DNA of 50,106 nucleotides from an uncultured Dyadobacter sp. (GCF_946482605.1 NZ_CAMLSE010000046.1:1-50106); one strand, 5' to 3'; numbered from the stretch's first letter, positions 23,665 to 33,161 are shown. Program-made: numbers and translations. The notes: generated by a model not told the origin, from the letters alone.

Positions 23665-24897
23665 TTGAACAAAAGGAAAATTATCAACGATCCGGTTTAC
23701 GGCTTTATTTCCATCGCCTCGGATCTCCTTTATGATCTGGTAGATCATCCTTATTTTCAGCGTTTAAGACGAATCAGGCAACTGGGATTGGCTGATATAG
23801 TATATCCAGGCGCGCTTCACACACGGTTTCATCACGCATTGGGTGCCATGCACCTTATGAGCCAGGCGCTGCGGGTTTTGCAGGAAAAGGGCCATATGAT
23901 CTGGGAGCCGGAACTCGAAGCCGCACAGGCGGCTATTTTGCTGCACGACCTCGGGCATGGCCCTTTTTCGCATGTACTCGAAAGCGTGGTCATCCCTGGT
24001 GTCCCGCACGAGGCGATTACACTGGCAATGATGAAGGACCTTAACCGGCAGATGAATGGCAGGCTTGACATTGCGATCCAGATGTTCGAAGGAACTTACC
24101 CCAGGAAGTTCTTCCATCAGATGATATCCAGCCAGCTGGACATGGACCGGATGGATTACCTCAATCGCGATAGCTTTTACACCGGTGTAGTAGAAGGTTC
24201 AATCGGAGCCGATCGCCTGATCAAAATGCTGGATATCAGCAAGGATCAGTTAGTGGTGGAAGAAAAAGGACTTTTAAGCATCGAGAATTTTCTGCACGCA
24301 CGCCGGCTGATGTACTGGCAGGTGTACCTGCACAAAACACTCCTGAGCGCGCAGGCAATGCTTACACAGATCCTGCATCGGGCGCGCGAACTTGCTGCCG
24401 AGGGGCATCAGTTGTTTGCCACCCCGGACTTTACCTTATTTTTAAATAACAGATTTACACTCGCAGATTTCAATAAACAACCGGATTTGCTCAGGTCATT
24501 CAACGGACTCGACGATAATGACGTATGGGCATCTGTAAAGGGATGGAAGAGTAACCCGGATCCTGTTCTGTCTACATTGTGCGAAATGTTGTTGGACCGA
24601 AACCTGTTCAAAATCAGTTTCTATGACGCGCCGCCGGGAGAAGAGGTGCTCGCCCCGATCCGGGAAAGGCTGTCAGCTGCCGGAATTCCGTCGTCGGATC
24701 TGGACTACTTCCTTGTTACAGGCGAAACAACAAACTGGGCCTATGCCAAAGAACAGGACCCGATCCGCGTAAAAATGAAAAACGGAGATTTGCTGGATAT
24801 AGCCGATGCATCTGATATTCCAACCATCGAAGCCCTGACTAAGATTGTGCGCAAGTACTATGTATGTTGGGGTAAAAATGTATCTTTGCGTGGTTAA
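23665..24897 (+). CDS. HD-domain phosphohydrolase (dGTPase/SAMHD1-like)
   Basis: A 410-residue protein. The frame begins with TTG at 23665, encoding MNKRKIINDPVYGFI, the usual N-terminus of this family, and no ATG lies upstream in frame, so TTG is the start. HD-domain metal ligands are visible: HTRFHHALGAMHL (H56/H57), HDLGHGPFSH (H94/D95) and DMDRMDYLNRD (distal Asp). Members hydrolyse deoxynucleoside triphosphates or related phosphoesters. The C-terminal third is a variable accessory region. It is 80 bp upstream of lpxD on the same strand and possibly cotranscribed with the lipid A genes. Confidence 0.87.
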   Translation: MNKRKIINDPVYGFISIASDLLYDLVDHPYFQRLRRIRQLGLADIVYPGALHTRFHHALGAMHLMSQALRVLQEKGHMIWEPELEAAQAAILLHDLGHGPFSHVLESVVIPGVPHEAITLAMMKDLNRQMNGRLDIAIQMFEGTYPRKFFHQMISSQLDMDRMDYLNRDSFYTGVVEGSIGADRLIKMLDISKDQLVVEEKGLLSIENFLHARRLMYWQVYLHKTLLSAQAMLTQILHRARELAAEGHQLFATPDFTLFLNNRFTLADFNKQPDLLRSFNGLDDNDVWASVKGWKSNPDPVLSTLCEMLLDRNLFKISFYDAPPGEEVLAPIRERLSAAGIPSSDLDYFLVTGETTNWAYAKEQDPIRVKMKNGDLLDIADASDIPTIEALTKIVRKYYVCWGKNVSLRG

Positions 24898-24977
24898 TCA
24901 GGACCATAAAAAGAAAGCCGATTTAATAATTTGTACGACGTACTCGAACACTATTACCCGAAATTAGCCGAAGAAAT

Positions 24978-26018
24978 ATGAAATTTACTGTCAGCGAGAT
25001 TGCTCAAATGCTTGATGGAACTGTTGTTGGAAATGATCAGATTATTATTAATTCGGCTGCTAAAATTGAGGAAGGGCTGCCGGGTTGTATTTCCTTTCTG
25101 GCCAACAGTAAATATGAGCCCTATATCTACTCCACAAAGTCTTCAGTTGTAATTGTTAATAAAGATTTTGTCGCCAAGAAAGAGGTTGCGGCGACGTTGA
25201 TCTACGTCGAAAATGCCTATACCGCATTTACCATTTTGCTTGAAGAATACCAGAAAAGATTGGCGGGAAGCAAATCAGGTGTGGAGCAGCCGAGTTTTAT
25301 CGGTGAAAACAGCGAGACCGGCGAAGATTGTTACCGCGGTGCCTTTTCTTACATTGGCAAGAATTGCGTGATCGGAAAGGGAGTCAAAATTTATCCCCAC
25401 GCTTATCTGGGCGATAATGTAGAAATCGACGATTATTCCGTGGTTCATCCCGGCGTCCGGATTTACGACAACACGATCATAGGAAAAAACTGCACCATTT
25501 TTGCGAACACTGTCATTGGCAGCGATGGCTTTGGATTTGCCCCTCAGACCGACGGCTCATACAAGCGGATCCCGCAATTAGGCAACGTGATCATTGAGGA
25601 CAATGTAAGCATTGGATCCAATGCGACGATCGATTGCGCAACAATGGGCTCTACCATTATCCGGCAAGGAGTAAAAATAGATAACCTTGTTCAGATCGCA
25701 CATAATGTAGAGATTGGAAAAAATACCGTAATTGCGGCCCAATCGGGAGTGTCCGGTTCTACCACCATCGGCGAACAATGCGTCATAGCAGGTCAGGTCG
25801 GGGTGGTTGGCCATATCACGGTTGCAAACAATACCAAACTGGGAGCACAGAGCGGACTTGGAAAGTCCATTAAAAAAGAAGGTTTATCGCTTTCGGGCTC
25901 CCCGGCCAGAGATCTGAACGAACACCTAAGGTCGATGGCGCTGGTGCGAAGGTTACCTGTGCTGGAAGAAAGACTGAAAGACCTGGAGCGTAAACAGGAA
26001 ACCTCCGATTTTCAGTGA
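24978..26018 (+). CDS. lpxD: UDP-3-O-(3-hydroxyacyl)glucosamine N-acyltransferase
   Basis: A 346-residue protein of normal LpxD length. The N-terminal uridine-binding domain (about 1-100: [33 protein letters not shown]) is followed by left-handed beta-helix hexapeptide repeats (about 110-310). The catalytic His is H242 in [20 protein letters not shown], the equivalent of E. coli H239. A C-terminal helix ends the protein. It adds the N-linked hydroxyacyl chain from acyl-ACP in the third step of lipid A synthesis. A 16-codon TTG-initiated frame (24931-24981) overlaps its ATG as ATGA and may couple translation. LpxC/FabZ and LpxA genes follow directly. Confidence 0.96.
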   Translation: MKFTVSEIAQMLDGTVVGNDQIIINSAAKIEEGLPGCISFLANSKYEPYIYSTKSSVVIVNKDFVAKKEVAATLIYVENAYTAFTILLEEYQKRLAGSKSGVEQPSFIGENSETGEDCYRGAFSYIGKNCVIGKGVKIYPHAYLGDNVEIDDYSVVHPGVRIYDNTIIGKNCTIFANTVIGSDGFGFAPQTDGSYKRIPQLGNVIIEDNVSIGSNATIDCATMGSTIIRQGVKIDNLVQIAHNVEIGKNTVIAAQSGVSGSTTIGEQCVIAGQVGVVGHITVANNTKLGAQSGLGKSIKKEGLSLSGSPARDLNEHLRSMALVRRLPVLEERLKDLERKQETSDFQ

Positions 26019-26069
26019 TGCATCCCGTCGGGTTTGATCGCACCTTATGTAGAAAAGGAAATAGATATA

Positions 26070-27461
26070 ATGAACGAAAAACAACAAACCATTTCTAAAT
26101 CTGTATCCGTAACTGGAGTGGGTTTACATACAGGGGTTGTGGCCACAATGACGTTTGTGCCGGCACCTGCCAACCACGGATATAAATTCCAGCGTGTTGA
26201 CTTACCCGACCAGCCGATCGTGGATGCAGATGTTGATAATGTAGTGGATCTTTCGCGGGGTACTACCATCGAGCAGAACGGCGCCAGGATCCATACCGTT
26301 GAACATACACTCGCCGCTCTCGTAGGACTGCAGATCGATAACGTGCTCATCCAGCTCGATGGCCCGGAGCCTCCGATCATGGACGGCAGCTCGATCAAAT
26401 TTGTCGATGCACTGCTTGACGCCGGTATTGAAGAGCAGAATGCCTACCGTAACTATTTCGAAGTTCCGGAATACGTACATTACAAGAATAAGGAAAAGGA
26501 CACCGAACTCGTAGCGCTTCCGCTTTCCGACTATCGTTTGACTGTTATGGTGGATTATAACTCCACCGTCATCAGCAGTCAACATGCTTCATTAAATGAT
26601 ATTACGCTTTTTAAAGACGATATTGCATCGTGCCGCACATTCGTATTCCTGCACGAGCTGGAAGCATTGTACAAGCAAAACCTGATCAAAGGCGGCGACC
26701 TTACCAATGCGATCGTGATCGTGGACCGCGAGGTGCAGGACGGGGAGCTCGATCATTTGTCTCAGCTATTGAACAAGCCTAAGGTGAGTGTCGATAAGTC
26801 GAAAGGTATCCTTAATAATGTGGATCTGCATTACTCCAACGAAATGGCACGCCATAAGCTGCTGGACCTGATTGGAGATCTCGCATTGGTGGGACGGCCG
26901 ATCAAGGCACAGATACTGGCAGCACGTCCGGGACATGCCGCGAACGTTGCGTTGGCGAAGAAAATCAAGAAGCTGATCAAGTCGGGGAAGGGCGATATCC
27001 CGCAATACGACCCAAACAAGGCACCGGTTTTCGATATCAACCAGATAGGCCAGCTTTTGGCGCACCGTTACCCGTTCCAGATGATCGACAAGATCATCGC
27101 TCTGGACGAGAACAGTGTGGTGGGAGTTAAAAATGTAACGATCAACGAGCAATTCTTTTTAGGGCACTTTCCGGGTAACCCGGTGATGCCTGGCGTCTTA
27201 CAGCTGGAAGCAATGGCGCAGACCGGTGGAATCCTCGTATTGTCCAGTGTGCCTGATCCGGATAACTACTGGCCGTACCTGATCGGGATTGACGCATGCC
27301 GTTTCAGGCGCAATGTTTTTCCCGGTGATACAGTTATCTTTAAATGTGAATTTACGTCCCCGATGAAGAGGGGGATCGTCAAAATGAGTGGCCGGGGGTA
27401 CGTAGCCGGACAGCTGGTGTGTGAAGCGGATATGATAGCAAGCCTGGTAAAGAAAAAATGA
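26070..27461 (+). CDS. lpxC/fabZ: Bifunctional UDP-3-O-acyl-GlcNAc deacetylase / 3-hydroxyacyl-ACP dehydratase
   Basis: A 463-residue fusion from ATG 26070; the frame is open to 26034 but the first ATG is at 26070. Residues 1-310 are LpxC: HTVEHTLAAL with zinc ligand H79, RHKLLDLIGDLAL with H262 and D266, and a later Gly-His loop (RPGHAANVALAKKI). Residues about 320-463 are FabZ: HRYPFQMIDKI, then GHFPGNPVMPGVLQLEAMAQ with catalytic H366 and E380. LpxC commits UDP-acyl-GlcNAc to lipid A; FabZ dehydrates 3-hydroxyacyl-ACP for fatty acid elongation. Both compete for the same hydroxyacyl pool. The fusion is characteristic of Bacteroidota. Confidence 0.97.
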   Translation: MNEKQQTISKSVSVTGVGLHTGVVATMTFVPAPANHGYKFQRVDLPDQPIVDADVDNVVDLSRGTTIEQNGARIHTVEHTLAALVGLQIDNVLIQLDGPEPPIMDGSSIKFVDALLDAGIEEQNAYRNYFEVPEYVHYKNKEKDTELVALPLSDYRLTVMVDYNSTVISSQHASLNDITLFKDDIASCRTFVFLHELEALYKQNLIKGGDLTNAIVIVDREVQDGELDHLSQLLNKPKVSVDKSKGILNNVDLHYSNEMARHKLLDLIGDLALVGRPIKAQILAARPGHAANVALAKKIKKLIKSGKGDIPQYDPNKAPVFDINQIGQLLAHRYPFQMIDKIIALDENSVVGVKNVTINEQFFLGHFPGNPVMPGVLQLEAMAQTGGILVLSSVPDPDNYWPYLIGIDACRFRRNVFPGDTVIFKCEFTSPMKRGIVKMSGRGYVAGQLVCEADMIASLVKKK

Positions 27462-28264
27462 CTCAATCATTAGCATATATCCATCCTGACGCTAAGATTG
27501 CTCAGAATGTAGAAATTGAACCTTTTGCAATGATCCATGCCGATGTAGAGATCGGGGAAGGATCCTGGATAGGCTCACACGCTGTAATCAACTCCGGAGC
27601 TAGAATCGGGAAGAACTGCAAAATCTTTCCCGGTGCTGTTATTTCGGCTACCCCTCAGGATTTAAAATACAACAACGAGTACACGCTGACGATTATAGGT
27701 GACAATACCACGATCCGCGAATACGCTACGATCAGCCGCGGTACCGAAGAGCATTGGAAGACAGTAGTAGGTTCGGAGTGCCTGATCATGGCCTATGCGC
27801 ACGTGGCACACGATTGTCGCGTTGGGAGCAATTGCATTATCGGGAACAATGTGCAGATGGCCGGACACGTACACGTGGGTGACTGGGCGATCGTGAGTGC
27901 ATTAAGTGCTGTTCATCAGTTTGTAAAGATTGGAGCACATGCGTTCGTATCCGGTGCTTCGCTGGTGCGAAAAGATGTTCCGCCGTTTACAAAAGCTGCC
28001 CGGGAGCCTATTTCCTACGTCGGAATCAATTCGGTGGGGCTACGCCGCCGCGGGTATAGCAATGAGAAGATCGTCGATATCCAGAATATCTACCGATACA
28101 TCTACATGAAGGGGTTGAATAATGCAGAGGCACTTCAAAAGATCGAGCTCGAAATGGCTCCTTCCAACGAACGTGACGAGATTATCAACTTCATCCGTAA
28201 TTCGGAGCGCGGAATCATGAAAAGCCCTTTCCAGACAAGCGGGGCCAGCGAAACCGAAGCCTAG
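27458..28264 (+). CDS. lpxA: Acyl-ACP--UDP-N-acetylglucosamine O-acyltransferase
   Basis: A 268-residue protein of normal LpxA length. Hexapeptide beta-helix repeats run from about residue 5 to 185, with the LpxA-specific HVAHDCRVGSNCIIGNNV. H118 corresponds to catalytic H125 of E. coli. The C-terminal helical domain includes YVGINSVGLRRRGYS and INFIRNSERG. It performs the first step of lipid A synthesis. The start overlaps the end of lpxC/fabZ by ATGA (27458-27461), indicating translational coupling. A hairpin terminator follows. Confidence 0.97.
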   Translation: MTQSLAYIHPDAKIAQNVEIEPFAMIHADVEIGEGSWIGSHAVINSGARIGKNCKIFPGAVISATPQDLKYNNEYTLTIIGDNTTIREYATISRGTEEHWKTVVGSECLIMAYAHVAHDCRVGSNCIIGNNVQMAGHVHVGDWAIVSALSAVHQFVKIGAHAFVSGASLVRKDVPPFTKAAREPISYVGINSVGLRRRGYSNEKIVDIQNIYRYIYMKGLNNAEALQKIELEMAPSNERDEIINFIRNSERGIMKSPFQTSGASETEA

Positions 28265-28306
28265 TTCAGACGGAGCAGTCATACTTGGGAAAAAACTATT
28301 TTTGTA

Positions 28307-28347
28307 ATGCCCCCAAAAGTTCAGCACTTGTTGGGGGTATTTTTTTG
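28307..28347. terminator. Terminator after lpxA, shared with the convergent MOSC gene
   Basis: Arms 28307-28316 and 28331-28340 (ATGCCCCCAA with TTGGGGGTAT) form a 10-bp stem with one G-U pair around a 14-nt loop. ATTTTTTT follows on the plus strand. It sits between lpxA and the convergent MOSC gene, 4 bp before the stop of the latter. Confidence 0.88.
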
Positions 28348-28350
28348 TGC

Positions 28351-29148
28351 TTAACCCAGCACAACCAGCGAATCCCCTTCCCGGATCTCTCCTTCATTTC
28401 TCACCACTACATTCTGCCCAAACAATATTTTATTACCTGATCGCCGGTATCCGGAAAGTGTTTTCAACGGTTCGGCCCCTTTCTGGGCCGTTTCCGGGTC
28501 GATGGTAGTGAGGACGCACCTCGCGCAAGGTTTTACTACCTCAAAATGCAGGCCTCCAATGGTAATATCCTTCCAACTATCCTCTTCAAAGGGCTGGGTT
28601 CCGCTGATGACGAAATTGGGGCGGAATCGCCGCATTGTAATGGGTTCGGCCAGCCGCCCGTTGAGCTCATCCAGTGAGGCTTGCGAAATCACCAGATAGG
28701 GGAATCCATCGGCAAAGCTGACGTTTTCATTATGATGCGCGTAGCGCGGGTCTGCTTTGCGTGCGGTCGAATCCGGCATCATCACCAGCCGTAAACTGAG
28801 ACCGAGTTGCCTGCTGAGCCAGGCATCTGCTTCGTCAGTAACTGTAACGGCCTCGGTAGTGTCATCCCAGACGGTCACGGTTACAGGGGTTCCGGTAAGC
28901 GGAGTGAATGGTACTGTCACAAAATCGCCGGGATCGGTCCGTAAGAGGATTTTTAGCCCGCTTTCATGCAGTTCCACGTCGATGAGCGCCATTTTAGGGA
29001 ATGCCCTTTGAGTGATAAAGACATGCTCGTCATCGATGATCATCCAACGGCGGTCGTGCCGCAGGCCTCTTTCCTGGGCCTGCGCCTCTGTGAGCCTGAT
29101 CCCACCGAGCGATTTGACGGGGTAAATCCAAATTTCAGATAATGTCAT
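28351..29148 (-). CDS. MOSC-domain molybdenum-cofactor sulfurtransferase-like protein (mARC/YcbX type)
   Basis: A 265-residue protein from ATG 29148 (an ATG at 29154 adds two residues). The N-terminal MOSC beta-barrel domain begins LSEIWIYPVKSLGG, with GLRHDRRWMIID. The C-terminal MOSC domain holds MRRFRPNFVISGTQPFEED, KPCARCVLTTIDPETAQKG and ILFGQNVV. The first cysteine in KPCARC is the position that coordinates molybdenum in this family. Members reduce N-hydroxylated compounds or act in sulfur transfer to molybdenum cofactor. The length is normal for YcbX/mARC proteins lacking a ferredoxin domain. It lies downstream of the NHL-repeat gene. Confidence 0.87.
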   Translation of the reverse strand: MTLSEIWIYPVKSLGGIRLTEAQAQERGLRHDRRWMIIDDEHVFITQRAFPKMALIDVELHESGLKILLRTDPGDFVTVPFTPLTGTPVTVTVWDDTTEAVTVTDEADAWLSRQLGLSLRLVMMPDSTARKADPRYAHHNENVSFADGFPYLVISQASLDELNGRLAEPITMRRFRPNFVISGTQPFEEDSWKDITIGGLHFEVVKPCARCVLTTIDPETAQKGAEPLKTLSGYRRSGNKILFGQNVVVRNEGEIREGDSLVVLG

Positions 29149-29156
29149 GGCCATTG

Positions 29157-30491
29157 TTATTCAATCACAAGTTTACGGACGCGTTCATTGTATGAATCGG
29201 TAACAAAAAGATTTTCGTCCTTGTCCAGAACGCAGCCCTGAGGGTAGTGAAAAAGTGCGCGGTCACCCGCACCTTCTTCATAACCGATCACACCCGGCTT
29301 TCCCGCAAGGGTAATAACATAGCCGTCGGGATATATCATGCGGATGCAATGATTGTAGAGATCGGTCACATAGATATTGCCCAGGGCGTCGACCTGAACA
29401 CTGCTGGGTTGGTTGAACATGGCTTCACCCGCTTTTCCATCTTTGTGTCCGTTTTGCTGAGGGGTACCGGAAGCCGTGCTGATAATGCCGTCGGTGCTGA
29501 TCTTGCGGATGCAATGGTTATGCTTGTCGGCTACAAAAGCATTGCCGTTTTTGTCTATTGCAAGATGCACAGGCATGAAGAACTGAGCCTCTCGTAACTT
29601 ACCGTCGGTATATCCTTTTGTACTGCCGGCAAATGTCGTAACCTGACCGTCCGGGGATATCTTCCGGATCACATTGTTCTCGCCGTCACAAACCCATAGC
29701 ACACCGGCCTGGTCCAGTTTGACACCGTAAGGCCGTTTGAAACGTGCAGCGGCCAGGCTGCCATCGGCCAGGCCCGGGCGGTCGGGGTGGCCTGCGAGCG
29801 TTGTCAGCGTGCCGTCGGGAAGAATTTTCCGTATCGCGTGGTTATCATAATCGGCCACATAGATGGAGCCGTCCTGAGCAGCTTCGACACCGATCGGGAA
29901 CATCATTTTACCCGTCCCTTTTTTGCCGTCCTGGAAGCCTGTCTGCTGTTCTATGCCCGCGACGGTTGAAACCGTGCCGTCCTTGGCAATTCGCCGGATC
30001 ATGCAGTTGATCTGGTCGGCAACAAGAAAGGTACCGTCGCCACTCGAGGCAATATTGTAATTATGGAAAAATTTGGAGGATGCGGGCGGGCCGTCTGCAT
30101 AACCCTGGCTGCTTCCCGAAAAATAATGAGCCGTGGCGGTGTACAGATACCGGAATGCTTCTCCGGATACCAGCTCCTTGCCGTTGATAGTTAATTTCAG
30201 CTTTCCTAAACCCGACTTCTCGGGCACGGTAGCGGTAATCGTGCTGTCGGCGACGGTAGTAATGGATGCGGGGATTCCATTGATCGTCAGCGCTATTTTG
30301 GAGGCGTCGCGGCCGAAATGCTTGCCTCGCAATGAGATCACGGTGCCTTTCTTTCCCGACAATGGTGAAAATCCGGAGAATTCCGCTGCCGGATCGGGAT
30401 CCGTCCCCGGCGGAGAGGGGCTGTCGGTATCTTTGCAGGAAAATGCTGCAAGGCTAAGCAGTGCCGCCAGGACATACACGGGTGATCTCAT
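29157..30491 (-). CDS. IPT/TIG and NHL-repeat beta-propeller lipoprotein
   Basis: A 444-residue lipoprotein (signal MRSPVYVLAALLSLAAFSC, lipobox AFSC). Residues 38-115 are an IPT/TIG domain (FSPLSGKKGTVISLRGKHFG, KIALTINGIPASITTVADST). Residues about 145-444 form a propeller of five or more NHL repeats of the pattern F-x-P-x-G-V-x-x-D-x-x-G-x-I-Y-V-A-D-x-x-N-H-x-I-R-K-I. NHL propellers serve as binding platforms, often on the cell surface. It overlaps the upstream sugar dehydrogenase-like gene by ATGA (30488-30491), so the two are probably made together and may work on the same substrate outside the cell. Confidence 0.87.
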   Translation of the reverse strand: MRSPVYVLAALLSLAAFSCKDTDSPSPPGTDPDPAAEFSGFSPLSGKKGTVISLRGKHFGRDASKIALTINGIPASITTVADSTITATVPEKSGLGKLKLTINGKELVSGEAFRYLYTATAHYFSGSSQGYADGPPASSKFFHNYNIASSGDGTFLVADQINCMIRRIAKDGTVSTVAGIEQQTGFQDGKKGTGKMMFPIGVEAAQDGSIYVADYDNHAIRKILPDGTLTTLAGHPDRPGLADGSLAAARFKRPYGVKLDQAGVLWVCDGENNVIRKISPDGQVTTFAGSTKGYTDGKLREAQFFMPVHLAIDKNGNAFVADKHNHCIRKISTDGIISTASGTPQQNGHKDGKAGEAMFNQPSSVQVDALGNIYVTDLYNHCIRMIYPDGYVITLAGKPGVIGYEEGAGDRALFHYPQGCVLDKDENLFVTDSYNERVRKLVIE

Positions 30492-32122
30492 GGATAGACA
30501 ATGAATTTGGAAGTCATCTTGCCGGACTGGGATCCCACTTTCAGAAAGTAAGTTCCCGGGCTCAGCTGCAACACATCGAGCTCCGCCCTGCCGTCGGTTA
30601 CATTACATCGCTTGGTGATCAGAATGCGACCGGCAATGTCCGTTACGGTCGCCTCTACTGTTTTTAGATCACCGAGGCCATCGATTTGTATCTTCCCCCT
30701 GATCGGATTGGGATAAACCTTGAAAGGCTTTTGCTCGGGCCTGATGCCGGTAACGACCTCTTTGGGAAACGAAATTTCCCAGATTTGGCCTTGTCCTTCC
30801 AGTACATATAATTTATTGTCAACAATCTCCGCATCCGTCGGTTCTATAAAGCCGGCAGCAATGCGGTATGCATTTAATGTGTAGTCGTCACCAGTTGTGT
30901 TTTTCTTCAAATCCAGCATCAGCAGGTCCCGTCCGGCTTCTTGCATAGGCCCGTAGTTGGCCGAGCCTTCCTGATAACTCAGTACAAAACCTTTTCCCTT
31001 ATACTCACCATTAAAAGTCGAATGTGTATCAAAAACGAGGCCTAAGGGTGAACGATGTGCGGTGAATGTACTGATCGTGGCACCATTATCGCTGGCGTCC
31101 ATGACTTTTCCGGTGGCCGGGTCCCGGTATTTGTCGGCGTCCGGCCCGGCATTCCTGATCGGTTTATGATAGGTGAGAGTTTGAGGCTTTTTCGGGTACA
31201 GTCTGTCGTTGTAAAATGCCCCGATCTGATAGGCGGTGTAGGCCCGGTTAACCAGTTTATCTTCATCAGGTTTGTAACCTGCAAATTGCATTGGCGTGTC
31301 ATTCCCACCCATTTCCCACGGAAAACCATAATGCCCTCCGGCCCGGATCCAGTTCATCTCTTCCGGATCGTCGCGATCGCCTGAATTCTCGACACTGAAC
31401 AGATCACCGTTCGCAGCGAATGCCAGGCTGAATGCGTTTCGCACCCCTCGCACGTGTACATAAGGTGCAAGTGCGGCCGAGTCGTTGGGTAACACCAGTT
31501 TTTCAGTATTAGCGGGCAGCTTGAATATGCAGCTGGTTAGGGCAACTTCGCGGAGACCGGGATAAAGTCCGTCGTTGTCCTTAACTTCCCCGTGGTCGGT
31601 CCGGGAGCCGCTGGCGATGTACATATCCTTTCCATCCGGAGAAAAGCAGATCGCGCTGAATGCGTGGTCGTAAAGTGTTTTGGAGGAAGCGTGTTCGGCC
31701 GTTCTGAACACTTCGGTCCAAACGGGTTTGTTGCTGGTAATTTTAGCTTTGACTGCTTTGCCATAGCCTGATACACCCTGTGCGATCACGACATTACCGA
31801 CGAGATAAACCGTTCCATCATGCAAAGCGAGTCCTTGCAGGTAGTTAATCCCGTGATCTTCCGCAGAGGCCAGTCTTTGCACCTGATATTGGCCCGAACT
31901 ACTGGCCGTGAGGTGGAATAATTCACCATTCCAGGCGATAGTGTAAAATGATTTGTCGGAAGGATCATAGACCATACGCGTCTGGGTGTCCGTGCCGGTA
32001 ATTTTGAAGAGCGGCTTGATCGTCAGGTCCTCACGGAGCAGGTGAGGTGTCTGAGCAGCTGCAAAATAGTATTGAAATGAAAGAAGGGTGATAAAAACGA
32101 ATGCTGAGCAAAAGTGTTTCAT
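30488..32122 (-). CDS. Secreted PQQ-dependent sugar dehydrogenase-like beta-propeller with T9SS sorting tail
   Basis: A 544-residue protein from ATG 32122; the frame extends further upstream but that part overlaps tsaD and is not protein-like. A signal peptide covers about residues 1-22. The body resembles the soluble glucose/sorbosone dehydrogenase propeller: DGKDMYIASGSRTDHGE, NAFSLAFAANGDLFSVENSG and INWIRAGGHYGFPWE-type segments. PQQ-site residues cannot be verified by eye. The last 80 residues (YPNPIRGKIQIDGLG, ATVTDIAGRIL, LSPGTYFLKV) are a T9SS type A sorting domain, so it should be exported through type IX secretion. It overlaps the next gene by ATGA. Confidence 0.83.
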   Translation of the reverse strand: MKHFCSAFVFITLLSFQYYFAAAQTPHLLREDLTIKPLFKITGTDTQTRMVYDPSDKSFYTIAWNGELFHLTASSSGQYQVQRLASAEDHGINYLQGLALHDGTVYLVGNVVIAQGVSGYGKAVKAKITSNKPVWTEVFRTAEHASSKTLYDHAFSAICFSPDGKDMYIASGSRTDHGEVKDNDGLYPGLREVALTSCIFKLPANTEKLVLPNDSAALAPYVHVRGVRNAFSLAFAANGDLFSVENSGDRDDPEEMNWIRAGGHYGFPWEMGGNDTPMQFAGYKPDEDKLVNRAYTAYQIGAFYNDRLYPKKPQTLTYHKPIRNAGPDADKYRDPATGKVMDASDNGATISTFTAHRSPLGLVFDTHSTFNGEYKGKGFVLSYQEGSANYGPMQEAGRDLLMLDLKKNTTGDDYTLNAYRIAAGFIEPTDAEIVDNKLYVLEGQGQIWEISFPKEVVTGIRPEQKPFKVYPNPIRGKIQIDGLGDLKTVEATVTDIAGRILITKRCNVTDGRAELDVLQLSPGTYFLKVGSQSGKMTSKFIVYP

Positions 32123-32145
32123 AGATTCCCGTTTAGTCCGTGCCT

Positions 32146-33144
32146 TTAAAATTCCATACGGGCCAGCGGACTGACCGTCTGGTCGCAAAAGTCTCCTGCC
32201 AGAAACTTGTAATGGGCTGCAATGGCGATCATCGCCGCATTGTCCGTGCAATATTCAAAAGCAGGAATATACACATTCCAACCCAGCTGACGGCCAAGTT
32301 CCTGCAAGGATGTACGTAAGCCGGAATTGGCCGATACGCCACCGGCGATGGCAATTTCGCGAATGCCTGTTTCACAGGCTGCTTTTTTTAATTTCTTGAG
32401 AAGGATATCAATGAGTGTGTATTGTATGCTCGCGCAGATATCTGCGATATTTTCTCTGATGAATTCGGGGTTTTGGCGGACCTGCTTTTGCAAAAAATAT
32501 AGGAAAGATGTCTTGATACCACTGAAAGAAAAGTCAAGTCCGGGCATTTCAGGAAGGGGGAAGGGGAACGCCTGCGGATTCCCATCGGCGGCATACCGGT
32601 CTATCAGCGGACCGCCGGGGTAGGGCAGGTCGAGTAACTTGGCGGTCTTATCAAATGCCTCACCAACTGCGTCGTCGCGCGTTTCGCCGATAATTTCCAT
32701 TTGTAACGGGCCGGTAACCTTCACAATCTGGGTATGCCCTCCGCTTACTGTCAGGCAAAGGAAAGGAAATGCCGGCCTGGGATCTTCTATGAAGTGTGCC
32801 AGCACGTGGGCCTGCATGTGATTGATCTCTATCAAAGGAATGTCGAGGCCGAGTGCCATGGATTTGGCGAAGGAAGTTCCCACCAGCAATGCGCCCAACA
32901 AACCGGGTCCCTTCGTGAAAGCAATGGCATCCAGGTCTTTTTTTGCTATTTTTGCATCATTCAATGCTTTATCCACCACGGGCAGGATATGTTGCTGGTG
33001 CGCTCTCGAAGCAAGTTCCGGGACAACACCGCCATATAGGGTGTGGATGAGTTGCGTAGCAACAACATTGGAGCGGATATTCCCGTTTGTAATTACAGCT
33101 GAGGAGGTTTCGTCACACGACGATTCTATGGCGAGGATGTTCAT
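32146..33144 (-). CDS. tsaD: tRNA N6-adenosine threonylcarbamoyltransferase
   Basis: A 332-residue protein from ATG 33144; the in-frame ATG at 33180 adds twelve residues not seen in the family, which starts MNILAIESSCDETS as here. The ASKHA fold shows the metal-binding HMQAHVLAH motif, the SGGHTQ phosphate loop, KTAKLLDLPYPGGP and IAGGVSANSGLR. It transfers threonylcarbamoyl to A37 of tRNAs reading ANN codons, with TsaB and TsaE partners elsewhere. It is divergent from tamB, with a 69-bp gap, and sits upstream of the secreted propeller genes, which probably have their own promoter. Confidence 0.96.
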   Translation of the reverse strand: MNILAIESSCDETSSAVITNGNIRSNVVATQLIHTLYGGVVPELASRAHQQHILPVVDKALNDAKIAKKDLDAIAFTKGPGLLGALLVGTSFAKSMALGLDIPLIEINHMQAHVLAHFIEDPRPAFPFLCLTVSGGHTQIVKVTGPLQMEIIGETRDDAVGEAFDKTAKLLDLPYPGGPLIDRYAADGNPQAFPFPLPEMPGLDFSFSGIKTSFLYFLQKQVRQNPEFIRENIADICASIQYTLIDILLKKLKKAACETGIREIAIAGGVSANSGLRTSLQELGRQLGWNVYIPAFEYCTDNAAMIAIAAHYKFLAGDFCDQTVSPLARMEF

Positions 33145-33161
33145 AGGGCCGAAAATATTCG

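Noticed and set aside
26202..27476. Long antisense frames across lpxC/fabZ
   Set aside because: Shadows of a well-supported coding sequence; no protein-like features.
30488..32251. Longer N-terminus for the dehydrogenase-like protein
   Set aside because: The extra 43 residues overlap tsaD, are Arg/Gly/Pro-rich, and would bury the signal peptide.
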